Notes under the pieces: generated by a model
Told to the model about the DNA's origin: nothing
Databases searched by the model: none
Seen by the model: only the letters and a program-made list of their open reading frames with translations
Made by a program: the position numbers and the translations under genes
Shown here: piece after piece, positions 52,732 through 61,447 of the stretch
Numbering within the stretch: the stretch's first letter is position 1
How the letters are laid out: each line of letters starts with the position of its first letter
NCBI GenBank assembly: GCA_035295165.1
Contig: DATGJN010000062.1
Coordinates: 46,375-110,374 of the forward strand
DNA: 64,000 nt
DNA from: a bacterium
GTDB lineage: Bacteria > Sysuimicrobiota > Sysuimicrobiia > Sysuimicrobiales > Segetimicrobiaceae
Direction of reading: 5' to 3'

Positions 52732-54306
52732 TCAGTGCGGCAGATTCGCGATCGGGCGGCGGAGAAACGGCACGCAGAGCAGGACGATCAGCGCGATCGC
52801 GGCGATGATCTGAAAGGCGTGATTGAACGAGAGCACCGACGCCTGGGCCGTGATCGTCTGATCGAGCATGGCGTACGCCTGCTGTTGAGCGGTCACGGGG
52901 TCGCGGCCTCCAGGTCCCGACAGCAGCCGCGTCAGTTGCTGGAGGGTCGTGGAAAACGCCGGGCTCGCGGCGGTGGCGTGCTCCACGAGGATCGCGTGGT
53001 ACCGCGTGATGCCGCGCTCGATCATCGTCGCCAAGATCGCGGAGCCGAACGCGGCGCCGAGCTGAAGCTGCAGGGAGAGGAGACCCGCCGCACCCGTGAT
53101 CTTCCTCCGGTCCACGGAGGCGATCCCGGCGTTGAACAGCGGGATGAACAGCATCGCGAGACCGAGGCCGTTGAGCATCATCGGTGGCAAAATCTGCACC
53201 AATCCGGCGTCGAGCGTCCACCGGGACATCATGAACAGCGCCGCCGCCACGCTCAGCCCCCCTGCCGCCGCGAGCAGGCGCGGCCCGACGCGGTTGAGCA
53301 GCAGCCCCGCGATCGGGCTCATGATCATCGTCACCAGACCGCGCGGCACGAACATCGTCCCCGTCTGCGTGGCCGTGTAGCCCAGCACCTCTTGCAGAAA
53401 CAGCGACTGCAGCAGCAGCGCCCCGATCAGCGCGAGCCCGAGCACGCCCACGCTCGCCCATGCCGCCGTGAACGCGCGGTTGGTGAGGATGCGGAGATCC
53501 ACCGCCGGCGTGTCCGTGCCCAGAAGCTCCCACAGCACGAAGAGGAGCAGCCCCGACACGGCGGCCAGGCCGAACCCCCACACCAGCGGCGACGAGAACC
53601 AGTCCCACCGGTTCCCCTGCTCGAGCACGATGAGCAGGCTGGAGAGCCCAACCGCAAGCAGGCCGATGCCGACCACGTCCACCCGCACGCGGCCGCGCTG
53701 CTTGAGGTGCGAGGGCTCGGGCACGAACGACGCCACGAGGAGCGAGCCGAGCAGCCCGACCGGCACGTTGATGAAGAAGATCCAGCGCCAGGTCATGTTG
53801 TCCGTGATCCAGCCGCCGACGAGCGGTCCGATCGTCGGCCCGAGCACCACGACCAGCCCGTACAAGCCCGTCGCCAGGCCGCGCTGCTCCGGAGGAAAGG
53901 TTTCGCTGAGGATCGCCTGCTCCACCGGGTTCAAAATGCCGGCGCCGAGCCCCTGCAGCACCCGTGCGGCGATGAGGAACGGCAGGGACGGCGCGAGGCC
54001 GGCGAACACGGACGCGCCGATGAAGACGAGCAGGCAGGCTTGGTACAGCGGTTTGCGGCCGAACACGGACACGAGCCACCCGGTCAGCGGCAGGAGCAGC
54101 ACGAGCGCGATCAGGTAGGACGTGGTCAGCCAGGTGACCTCGGTGATCGAGACTCCGAACGTCGCCTGGATGCTGGGAAGGGCGACGTTGACCACCGAGG
54201 CATCGACGGTGCCCATGAGGGTGCCCACGGTGACCGCGGTGGCCACCAGCCACTTATTAGGCGCGGCGGTCGGGCCGCGCATGATGCGATCGGCCGCGGT
54301 CGTCAT
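52732..54306 (-). CDS. DHA2 family MFS exporter (EmrB type)
   Basis: 524 aa, 14 predicted helices. Key motifs are G-T-L-M-G-T-V-D-A-S-V-V-N-V-A-L-P in helix 1, L-T-G-W-L-V-S-V-F-G-R-K-P-L-Y (motif A), R-V-L-Q-G-L-G-A-G-I-L-N-P (motif B) and P-T-I-G-P-L-V-G-G-W-I-T-D (motif C). EmrB-type exporters expel hydrophobic drugs, usually with an EmrA membrane-fusion partner in Gram-negatives; none is present. A promoter-like GTGACA...TACAAT lies at 54424-54395, with an inverted repeat just upstream. Confidence 0.92.
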   Translation of the reverse strand: MTTAADRIMRGPTAAPNKWLVATAVTVGTLMGTVDASVVNVALPSIQATFGVSITEVTWLTTSYLIALVLLLPLTGWLVSVFGRKPLYQACLLVFIGASVFAGLAPSLPFLIAARVLQGLGAGILNPVEQAILSETFPPEQRGLATGLYGLVVVLGPTIGPLVGGWITDNMTWRWIFFINVPVGLLGSLLVASFVPEPSHLKQRGRVRVDVVGIGLLAVGLSSLLIVLEQGNRWDWFSSPLVWGFGLAAVSGLLLFVLWELLGTDTPAVDLRILTNRAFTAAWASVGVLGLALIGALLLQSLFLQEVLGYTATQTGTMFVPRGLVTMIMSPIAGLLLNRVGPRLLAAAGGLSVAAALFMMSRWTLDAGLVQILPPMMLNGLGLAMLFIPLFNAGIASVDRRKITGAAGLLSLQLQLGAAFGSAILATMIERGITRYHAILVEHATAASPAFSTTLQQLTRLLSGPGGRDPVTAQQQAYAMLDQTITAQASVLSFNHAFQIIAAIALIVLLCVPFLRRPIANLPH

Positions 54307-54394
54307 CGCGAACGGTCCTGTCTACCCATCTTCCTTCCCAGAAACACACGGGGTCAACGCTGCGCCGGGCCGCATCTCCCCCAGCGCGCTTTCG

Positions 54395-54424
54395 ATTGTA
54401 CGAAGTCAGAGATCAGGGTGTCAC
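54395..54424 (-). promoter_or_regulatory. Predicted promoter of the DHA2 exporter
   Basis: On the minus strand GTGACA (54424-54419), 18 bases, then TACAAT (54400-54395). The leader to ATG 54306 would be about 80 bases. A perfect inverted repeat lies just upstream of the -35. Confidence 0.45.
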
Positions 54425-54437
54425 CGATCGGGGAGTG

Positions 54438-54461
54438 GTTGACTCGTGGCGGCGAGTCAAC
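54438..54461. repeat. Perfect 9-bp inverted repeat, possible operator
   Basis: GTTGACTCG at 54438-54446 and CGAGTCAAC at 54453-54461 with a 6-base centre. The size and spacing fit a dimeric repressor site (TetR/MarR-like), and the position just upstream of the DHA2 exporter promoter supports that. It could also be a short terminator of the NimA-like gene upstream. Confidence 0.45.
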
Positions 54462-54653
54462 AGGCGCTGCCGCCAGCGGTAGAACAGGGTCCGGAAGATC
54501 CCGGCCTCCGGGCGGGCGCGCGTGACATTGCCCAACTGCGCCGCTCGTTGCATGAGCCTGAGCCGGACTGTGACCCTCGTGCTGTCACGGGAGGTAGCCC
54601 TCCAAATGTTAACACTACGTCCAAACAGTGCATCGTAGAGGGGCGAATTCCCA

Positions 54654-54743
54654 TCACCGGACCCCCTGCACCGTCGGGCAGACCGTCGCGACGAACTCCA
54701 GCCGCTCCTCGCGTACGATCCGCTTCATGTCCTCGGTCAGGAT
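54654..54743 (-). pseudogene. Remnant of a pyridoxamine-phosphate-oxidase-type flavoprotein N-terminus
   Basis: A 29-codon frame ends at TGA 54654-54656 and reads I-L-T-E-D-M-K-R-I-V-R-E-E-R-L-E-F-V-A-T-V-C-P. That is the N-terminus of the small FMN-binding PNPOx family (L-T-E-D-M-K-R ... F-V-A-T-V-C-P-D-G-T-P). Homologues continue for over 100 residues; here it stops after seven more. Its start overlaps the end of the intact NimA-like gene in another frame, so it looks like a broken duplicate or the leftover of a deletion. Confidence 0.6.
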
Positions 54744-55453
54744 CCCTGTCGGCGCCTCATCTCCACGCGGTAGGATCGCACGTAGGCCGGCTCGGCGACA
54801 CCGGCGGCCAGCGCCGGGTCGGGGATCGGCACCCCGGGCACGAGCCGGAGCGGAATCACGCCGGCCCAGACGTCAAGTCCAAGATCGTCGGCGTCGTCTT
54901 TCGGCGGCCCGGTGCGGATCTTGGCCGACGCCTCGTCGAGCGGCATCCGGAGCACGCGGGTCGACCGCATCTCGGTCTCGGTGGGAAGCCGCGCGTCGGC
55001 CCAGCGCCCCGGCACAACGTGCTCCACGATCGCCTCCAGCCCGGCGAGCTTCTCCGCCTCGTCCGTGACCTCCGTGGCCGTCCCGAGCACCACGACGGAT
55101 CGGTAGTTCATCGAGTGATTGAAGCCGGACCGCGCGAGGACCAGCCCGTCCAACAGCGTCACGGTGAGACAGGCGGGCACGCCGCCGCCGAGCGTCCCCA
55201 GCATGCGCGATGCTGCCGAGCCGTGCAGGTAGACGCGGTCGCCCAGGCGCGCGTGAATCGTTGGAATCACGTAGGGTTGACCCTCGACGACAAAACCGAC
55301 GTGGCACATCAACGCCTCGTCAAGGATCGCGTCGATCGCGGCGCGGTCGTAGCGGCCGCGCTCGGGATGACGCCGGACCTTGGTCCGACCGGTGGTCGGG
55401 GTGTTCATGTCGGGCGTGTCCATGCCTCGCGACTCCCCCTTCTCGATCGGCAT
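54737..55453 (-). CDS. NimA-like FMN-binding pyridoxamine 5'-phosphate oxidase family protein
   Basis: 238 aa (or 228 from ATG 55423, which has GGGGGAG before it). The split-barrel flavin fold is shown by H-V-G-F-V-V-E-G-Q-P-Y-V-I-P-T, L-H-G-S-A-A-S-R-M-L and the S-V-V-V-L-G-T-A-T-E-V block. It matches the nitroimidazole-resistance (NimA) type, which bind FMN and may reduce nitro or other small compounds. The real substrate is unknown. It lies upstream of a broken relative and a DHA2 exporter. Confidence 0.88.
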   Translation of the reverse strand: MPIEKGESRGMDTPDMNTPTTGRTKVRRHPERGRYDRAAIDAILDEALMCHVGFVVEGQPYVIPTIHARLGDRVYLHGSAASRMLGTLGGGVPACLTVTLLDGLVLARSGFNHSMNYRSVVVLGTATEVTDEAEKLAGLEAIVEHVVPGRWADARLPTETEMRSTRVLRMPLDEASAKIRTGPPKDDADDLGLDVWAGVIPLRLVPGVPIPDPALAAGVAEPAYVRSYRVEMRRRQGS

Positions 55454-55472
55454 CGTACGGCACGCGCCCGCG

Positions 55473-56045
55473 TCACGGCGCGGACGGTTGCCTGAGCCAG
55501 GCCACGACGTCCTCCGCGTTCCGGTCCGGGGGAAACACCGGATAGAACACCTTGACGATGCGTCGGTCGCGCGCGACCAGCGTCAGCCGCTTGATCAACA
55601 CCATCGACTCCACTTCGAAGGTCGGGAGCCGGAGCGCCCGGGCGAATCGCAACTCCGCGTCGCTGAGGAGCTCCATCGGCAGGCGCAGACGCTCGACGGC
55701 CTCGCGTTGATACTCGGTGGTCTGCGTACTGAGCCCGAACAGCTGCGCACCCAACTCCGCGATCTCGCGGTAGCGGTCTCGGAACACACACGACTGAGGC
55801 GTGCATCCCCTCGCGCCCGGGATCTCGTCCCAGCCCTTCGGGATCTCCTGATCCGGCCGGCCGGTCCGCGGATAGATGTAGACGACCGTTATCCCCGGAC
55901 ACGCCGAGAGGTCGACGACGCGTGACGACGTGGACGGCAGCGGCACGGACGGCAGGACCATCCCGCGAAGATGCGCACACGCGCCGTCGTCGACGGGAAC
56001 CGGAAGATCCGCCGGAAGCTCATAGATGTTGTCCGTTCTGGGCAT
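55473..56045 (-). CDS. Peroxiredoxin/redoxin family protein
   Basis: 190 aa. A thioredoxin-like fold with V-V-Y-I-Y-P-R-T-G-R-P and the active-site block I-P-G-A-R-G-C-T-P-Q-S-C-V-F-R-D: peroxidatic Cys86 in T-P-x-x-C, with Cys81 as a possible resolving Cys (BCP-like C-x4-C). G-L-S-T-Q follows, as in the family. It reduces peroxides using a thiol partner. ATG 56045 is chosen for GGGGAGACAG just before it; a longer frame to 56093 adds 16 atypical residues. A -10-like TATGAT is at 56094-56089. Confidence 0.9.
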   Translation of the reverse strand: MPRTDNIYELPADLPVPVDDGACAHLRGMVLPSVPLPSTSSRVVDLSACPGITVVYIYPRTGRPDQEIPKGWDEIPGARGCTPQSCVFRDRYREIAELGAQLFGLSTQTTEYQREAVERLRLPMELLSDAELRFARALRLPTFEVESMVLIKRLTLVARDRRIVKVFYPVFPPDRNAEDVVAWLRQPSAP

Positions 56046-56186
56046 CTGTCTCCCCTGCCGGGCCTCATACCGGCCGGCCCGTGCCTCCATCATAGACGGT
56101 GCTATTGGTCTCGGAGAACGGCCACTCCTGTCGAACTCGCCCGTACCACTGCGACGGACGTCCCGTGTCGCACAACGGCCGACGCG

Positions 56187-58049
56187 TCAGACCGCGCCGT
56201 CGCGAACGAGCAGCACGAACGCCGTGGGCCCGATCGGCAGCGCCGCGGCGCCGTCCGACTCGACGGCCGACGCCGCGGTCCGACCGGGACCGCCCCAGCG
56301 TGCGTCGGCGGAGTCGAGCCGAATGGTCCAGGGTCCCGGCGGCACCGGCACCGTCGCGTCCACCGGCGACCGGCCGAAGTTGAACGCCGCGACGGCATGG
56401 CTCTTACCGCTCCACCGGTGCAGGATCAAGACGCGTTCGGCTTCCGAGACGTGCACCCGCGTCGTGTCGCGGCTCAACACGGCGAGCGCCGGCAGCGTCC
56501 GCCTGAGCCGGAGCACCTCCGTGTAGAACTCGAGCAGGGTCCGATGCGAGGCGCGGTCACGCAGTTCCCACGCCAGCTTCGACCGCAGGAACGTGGCCTC
56601 GTCCTGCGGATCGGGAACCTCCTCGGCACCGCCCCACGCCTCGAACTCTGCACGCCGACCGGCGCGGACGGCTTGGGCCAACCCGGGATCGGTGTGGCTC
56701 GTGAAATAGAGAAACGGCGCCGGCTCTCCGTACTCCTCACCCATGAACAGGAGCGGCAGGTACGGCGAGAGGAGCACGACGCCCGCCGCGACCCTCAGCG
56801 CGTCGAACGAGACCAGCCGCGCCAACCGCTCGCCCCCGGCGCGGTTGCCGACCTGATCGTGGTTCTGCGCGCACACCACGAACCGCTCGCCCGCCAGATC
56901 GCCGCCCGGGGCGCCGTACCGGCGCCGGCGGTACCCCGAGTACCGGCCAGCGTAGACGAACCCGTCCGCCAGGGCGCGTGCAAGATCGCCGACCCCCTCG
57001 TAGTCCGCGTAATACCCGGTGCGCTCTCCGGTCAACAGGCCGTGCAGCGCATGGTGCAGATCGTCGCTCCACTGGGCGTCCAACCCGTATCCGCCCCGCG
57101 TCCTGGGCCGCACCAACCGGGGGTCGTTCAGGTTGCTTTCGGCGATCACATGCACGAGCCGGGCGCGCCGCGCTCCTTCCGCGTGCACCGCCTCCGCGAG
57201 TTCTTGGAGAAACGGACGTGCGGACTGGTCCACGATCGCGTGCACCGCGTCGACGCGCAGCGCGTCGACGTGGAACTCGGCGATCCATCGCAGCGCGTTC
57301 TCGAGGAAGAACCGGCGGACGTCGTCGCTGTCCGGTCCGTCCATGTTGACCGCGGATCCCCACGGGGTGCGGTGGCGGTCGGTGAAGTACGGTCCGAACT
57401 CACCGACGTAGCTGCCCTCAGGGCCAAAGTGGTTGTACACGACGTCGAGCACCACGACAAGGCCGCGCGCGTGACAGGCGTCGACAAACCGCTTGAACCC
57501 CTCCGGGCCGCCGTACGCGGGGTGCACCGCGAACAGATACGCGCCGTCGTACCCCCAGTTCCGGGTGCCGGGAAACTGGGCGACCGGCATCACCTCCACG
57601 GCGGTCACACCGAGCCGGGCCAGCGCGTCCAGGCGAGGAATCGCGGCGTCGAACGTGCCGTCCGGCGTGAACGCGCCCAGGTGGAGCTCATAAGCGACGT
57701 ACTGTGTGAGTGGCCGGCCACGCCAGCCGGCGTCGCTCCACGGGAACGCCGTCGCGACCACCTGGGACGGTCCGTGGACGCCGTCCGGCTGGAGGCGCGA
57801 CGCGGGGTCGGGCCGCTCCACGCCCTCGTCGAGCCGGTACCAGTACAGGGAGCCCGGTCCGGCGCCCTCGATGGTGGCCTCGTAGTATCCGCCGCCCCGG
57901 GGCGTCATCGCGGTCCGGCACTCGCGCGGAGCGACGATGTGCACCTCCACGGCCCGCGCGGCGGGCGCCCACACCAGGAACCGCGTCCGATCGTCGCCGA
58001 GATCGACCGCGCCGAGCGGCGGCCCGGGGGTACGGCCGGGGATGCTCAT
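56187..58049 (-). CDS. treZ: Malto-oligosyltrehalose trehalohydrolase
   Basis: 620-aa GH13 enzyme that releases trehalose from the TreY product. An N-terminal E-set domain (F-L-V-W-A-P-A-A) leads to P-D-P-A-S-R-L-Q-P-D-G-V-H-G-P-S, a TreZ signature that branching enzyme GlgB lacks. Y-N-H-F-G-P-E-G-S-Y and T-P-W-G-S-A-V-N follow. The active site shows A-L-R-V-D-A-V-H-A-I (nucleophile Asp), V-I-A-E-S-N-L (acid Glu) and Q-N-H-D-Q-V-G-N-R (Asp). ATG 58049 overlaps the treS stop (ATGA), so it is the third gene of the glgE operon, a place usually held by glgB. Confidence 0.94.
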   Translation of the reverse strand: MSIPGRTPGPPLGAVDLGDDRTRFLVWAPAARAVEVHIVAPRECRTAMTPRGGGYYEATIEGAGPGSLYWYRLDEGVERPDPASRLQPDGVHGPSQVVATAFPWSDAGWRGRPLTQYVAYELHLGAFTPDGTFDAAIPRLDALARLGVTAVEVMPVAQFPGTRNWGYDGAYLFAVHPAYGGPEGFKRFVDACHARGLVVVLDVVYNHFGPEGSYVGEFGPYFTDRHRTPWGSAVNMDGPDSDDVRRFFLENALRWIAEFHVDALRVDAVHAIVDQSARPFLQELAEAVHAEGARRARLVHVIAESNLNDPRLVRPRTRGGYGLDAQWSDDLHHALHGLLTGERTGYYADYEGVGDLARALADGFVYAGRYSGYRRRRYGAPGGDLAGERFVVCAQNHDQVGNRAGGERLARLVSFDALRVAAGVVLLSPYLPLLFMGEEYGEPAPFLYFTSHTDPGLAQAVRAGRRAEFEAWGGAEEVPDPQDEATFLRSKLAWELRDRASHRTLLEFYTEVLRLRRTLPALAVLSRDTTRVHVSEAERVLILHRWSGKSHAVAAFNFGRSPVDATVPVPPGPWTIRLDSADARWGGPGRTAASAVESDGAAALPIGPTAFVLLVRDGAV

Positions 58050-61000
58050 GCCTCGCCGGCGAGCATCTCGAGGATACCCTCGACGGGGATCCGGACCCAG
58101 TCGGGCCTGTTGTTCAGCTCGTAGCCCAACTCGTACACGGCCTTCTCGAGCAGGTGTGCGTCCAGCAACACCTGCATCTCCTCGCGCGTGCGGGGCAGGA
58201 ACGGCGCGTCCCCGGCCGCCGTCAGGTACCCGCGCAGGAACGCCGCGCACACCCAGCAGCGCCATCGCTTGAGGCGCGCGTCCAGGAACGGCGCCGCCGC
58301 GGGGTGCTGCGAGATCGTCCCGCGTTCCGTCTGCGCGCGCAGCGCGGTGTGCGCCGCGTAGTGAAAGGACCGCAGCATCCCGGCGACGTCGCGCATCGCG
58401 GGGCGCTTGATCCGTCGCTGCGTGAGCGTGCGGGCCGGTTCACCCTCGAAGTCAATGATCACGAAATCCTTGCCGGTGTACAGCACCTGCCCGAGGTGGT
58501 AGTCACCGTGGACGCGGATGCGCATGCCGGTGATCTTTCCATCCAGCACCGCCTGGAAGCGACGGATCAGCTCGTCCTCCGCATCCAAGACCCGCTCCGC
58601 CGGCGCGCGCGCGTCGTCGGGGAGCGAGCGCAACAGTTTGCGCAGCACCGGCAGCGTCTGCCGGGTCAGCGCGCGGGCGGCCTGATACAGAGACCGCTGA
58701 TGGGCAGGCGTCATCGGCTCCGGCGCGAACGCCGGGTCCGTCAGGTCGGACGCCAGCGCGCGGTGCATCTCGGCGGTCCGCTGCCCTAACAGCTCCGCCC
58801 GCTGCGCATACTCCCCGACCCACTCGTAGACCGCCTCGGGAAGCGGGCGCGCGGCCAGCGCGAGGACCGGCTCCTCGACCGCCGGATCGTCGTCCCCGGC
58901 GCCCTCGGCCTGCTCGGCGAGCGCGCGCTCGCAGTACCGGTCGAGCGCGTCCAGCGTGTACGTCCATGCGTCGCCTTCGTTCGGCACGAACTGTTGCAAG
59001 ATCGCGAGCGTCACCGGTTCGCCGTGGGGGGGGCGGTACTCGATCGCGCCGGCCACGGTGGGGGTGTGCGGAAACGCGGCGCGCTCGGTCAGAAACCGTC
59101 CGATCTCGAGATCGGGGTGCGCCCCGGGCTCGAGCCGCCGGAACAGCTTGAGGATGCAGCGGTCCCCGAAGATCACCGAGGTATTGCTCTGCTCGGCCTT
59201 GACCGGGGCGGGGTCCGGCACAGGCGGCGGGCCGACGACGCGCCGCAGCGCCGGCGTGACCACCCCCGCGAGTTCCCCGGCGGCTCCCCGCGCGCGGTAT
59301 CGACGCACGATCGCGCCGAGCAGCCCCGCGCAGAACGCCGTCTCGAGAAACGCGTCGTAGAGCACGCCGTCCGCGCCGGCGCCGGCGAGACGCAGGTGCG
59401 CGACGATCGCATTGGACGCGTCCCGCCGCAGCTGCTGTGCCCGATCGCCGGACGCGAACGTGAGCGGCAGCGCGTACACATCCGGGTCGCCCTCCGCGTA
59501 CTGCACCTGGACCAAGGTCAGGTAGGCGGCGTCGGCGTCGCCGTAGGGGATCCGGATCGCCTCGCGGACGAGGACCGACCGCACCCGGCGCGCCTTCCCG
59601 CCGAACCACCGCCGCCCGCGCAGGTAGCCGGCGAGCGCGTCCTCGAGCGCCGACCGGGCCGCGCCCTCGAACACGCCGGGCCATCCCTGAGCGCCGACCA
59701 CGGCCACCTCCGCAAGCGGCGTCTCGGCCGCCTCCGGGCCGGTTGCCGTGGCGCCGGCGGCGCCCACGGCCCGCTGCGGCTCCAGCGAGAACCAGTAGAA
59801 CGCGTGAGGGCCGAGCGTCAGGAAGTACGGCAGGTCGCCGATCGGCGGAAACTCGATCCGGCCGAACATCTCGATCGGCATCATGCCCCGGAACTCTGCG
59901 AGGTTGAGCTCGACCGGCTGCACGAAGCGCGACAGATTCGCCACGACCAGCACGCGCTCGTCCCCGTACCGGCGCAGGAACGCCAGGATCTTGCGGTTGT
60001 CGGGCGCGAGCATTTCCAGCGTTCCCTGCCCGAAGCACTTGTACCGCTTGCGCAGCGCGATCAGCCGCTTCATCCACCACAGGAGCGAGTGGGGGTTGCC
60101 CTGCTGCGCCGCCACATTGACGGTCTCGTAGTGGTACTCCGAGTCGATCACCACCGGCAGGTAGAGCTGCTGCGGATTGGCCCGCGAGAACCCTGCGTTC
60201 CGGTCCGCGCTCCACTGCATCGGCGTGCGCACGGCGTTGCGGTCGCCGAGATAGATGTTGTCGCCCATGCCGATCTCGTCCCCGTAGTAGACGAGCGGCG
60301 TGCCCGGGATCGAGAACAGCAGACCGTTCATCAACTCCACCCGGCGCCGGTGATTGCCGAGCAGCGGCGCAAGCCGGCGGCGGATCCCCAGGTTGATCCG
60401 CGCGTGGGGGTCCTGCGCGTACACGCGGTACATGTAGTCCCGATCCTCGTCGGTCACCATCTCGAGGGTGAGCTCGTCGTGGTTCCGGAGGAACAGCGCC
60501 CACTGGCACGTCTCCGGGATCGACGGCGTCTGCGCGAGGATATCGATGATCGGGAACCGGTCCTCCATCCGGATCGCCATGAACAGCCGCGGCATCAGCG
60601 GGAAATGGTAGGCCATGTGACACTCGTTGCCGTCGCCGAAGTAGGCGATCGCGTCCTCCGGCCACTGGTTGGCCTCCGCCAGCAGCATGCGGTCGCTGTA
60701 CCTTGCGTCGATGTAGCGGCGCAGCTCCTGGAGGAAACCGTGCGTCTCGGGGAGGTTCTCGCAGGTCGTGCCGTCGCGCTCGTACAGGTACGGCACCGCG
60801 TCCAGCCGCAGGCCGTCCACGCCCTGGTCCAGCCAGAACGAGACTACGCGAAGCATCTCCCGGCGGACGTCCGGCGAGTCGTAGTTCAGGTCCGGCTGGT
60901 GGGAGTAGAATCGGTGCCAGTAGTGGGCGCCCGCGACGGGGTCGAGCGTCCAGTTGGACGTTTCGAAGTCCTTGAAGATGACGCGGGCATCCCGGTATCG

Positions 61001-61447
61001 TTCCGCCGTGTCGTTCCACACGTAGAAGTTCCGCCAGCGGCTGCCGGGCGGCGCCGTGCGGGCGCGCTGGAACCACGGATGCCGGTCCGACGTGTGATTG
61101 AGCACGAGCTCGGTGATGACGCGGAGGCCCCGGTGGTGCGCCTCCGCGAGAAACGTGCGAAACGCGCGCAGCGTGCCGTACGCCGGATGGATCGCGGTGT
61201 AGTCTGCGATGTCGTACCCGTCGTCGCGAAGGGGCGACGGGTAGAACGGCAGGATCCACAGCGTGGTGACGCCGAGGTCCTGCACGTAGTCCAGCTTCTC
61301 CACGAGCCCGGCGAAATCGCCGATGCCGTCGCCGTCGCTGTCGTAGAATGCCCGGACGTGCGCCTCGTAGATGATGGCGTCCTTGTACCACAGCGGTTCC
61401 GAGGCCTTCGGCGCGCCGCCGCGCCGCCCGCGGGGTCTGGGCGTCAC
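58046..61447 (-). CDS. treS: Trehalose synthase fused to maltokinase
   Basis: 1133-aa bifunctional protein. Residues about 18-560 are TreS (GH13_16), which interconverts trehalose and maltose: I-I-Y-E-A-H-V-R-A-F-Y-D-S-D-G-D-G, nucleophile Asp in G-L-R-L-D-A-V-P-Y-L, Glu in L-L-A-E-A-N-Q-W-P, and N-H-D-E-L-T. From about 620 on, a maltokinase (Mak/Pep2) domain shows the aminoglycoside-kinase-like R-V-H-G-D-Y-H-L-G-Q-V-L and I-D-F-E-G-E-P. The product is maltose-1-phosphate for GlgE. GTG 61447 overlaps the glgE stop (GTGA). The fused form is common in Gram-negatives and rarer in actinobacteria. Confidence 0.95.
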   Translation of the reverse strand: MTPRPRGRRGGAPKASEPLWYKDAIIYEAHVRAFYDSDGDGIGDFAGLVEKLDYVQDLGVTTLWILPFYPSPLRDDGYDIADYTAIHPAYGTLRAFRTFLAEAHHRGLRVITELVLNHTSDRHPWFQRARTAPPGSRWRNFYVWNDTAERYRDARVIFKDFETSNWTLDPVAGAHYWHRFYSHQPDLNYDSPDVRREMLRVVSFWLDQGVDGLRLDAVPYLYERDGTTCENLPETHGFLQELRRYIDARYSDRMLLAEANQWPEDAIAYFGDGNECHMAYHFPLMPRLFMAIRMEDRFPIIDILAQTPSIPETCQWALFLRNHDELTLEMVTDEDRDYMYRVYAQDPHARINLGIRRRLAPLLGNHRRRVELMNGLLFSIPGTPLVYYGDEIGMGDNIYLGDRNAVRTPMQWSADRNAGFSRANPQQLYLPVVIDSEYHYETVNVAAQQGNPHSLLWWMKRLIALRKRYKCFGQGTLEMLAPDNRKILAFLRRYGDERVLVVANLSRFVQPVELNLAEFRGMMPIEMFGRIEFPPIGDLPYFLTLGPHAFYWFSLEPQRAVGAAGATATGPEAAETPLAEVAVVGAQGWPGVFEGAARSALEDALAGYLRGRRWFGGKARRVRSVLVREAIRIPYGDADAAYLTLVQVQYAEGDPDVYALPLTFASGDRAQQLRRDASNAIVAHLRLAGAGADGVLYDAFLETAFCAGLLGAIVRRYRARGAAGELAGVVTPALRRVVGPPPVPDPAPVKAEQSNTSVIFGDRCILKLFRRLEPGAHPDLEIGRFLTERAAFPHTPTVAGAIEYRPPHGEPVTLAILQQFVPNEGDAWTYTLDALDRYCERALAEQAEGAGDDDPAVEEPVLALAARPLPEAVYEWVGEYAQRAELLGQRTAEMHRALASDLTDPAFAPEPMTPAHQRSLYQAARALTRQTLPVLRKLLRSLPDDARAPAERVLDAEDELIRRFQAVLDGKITGMRIRVHGDYHLGQVLYTGKDFVIIDFEGEPARTLTQRRIKRPAMRDVAGMLRSFHYAAHTALRAQTERGTISQHPAAAPFLDARLKRWRCWVCAAFLRGYLTAAGDAPFLPRTREEMQVLLDAHLLEKAVYELGYELNNRPDWVRIPVEGILEMLAGEA

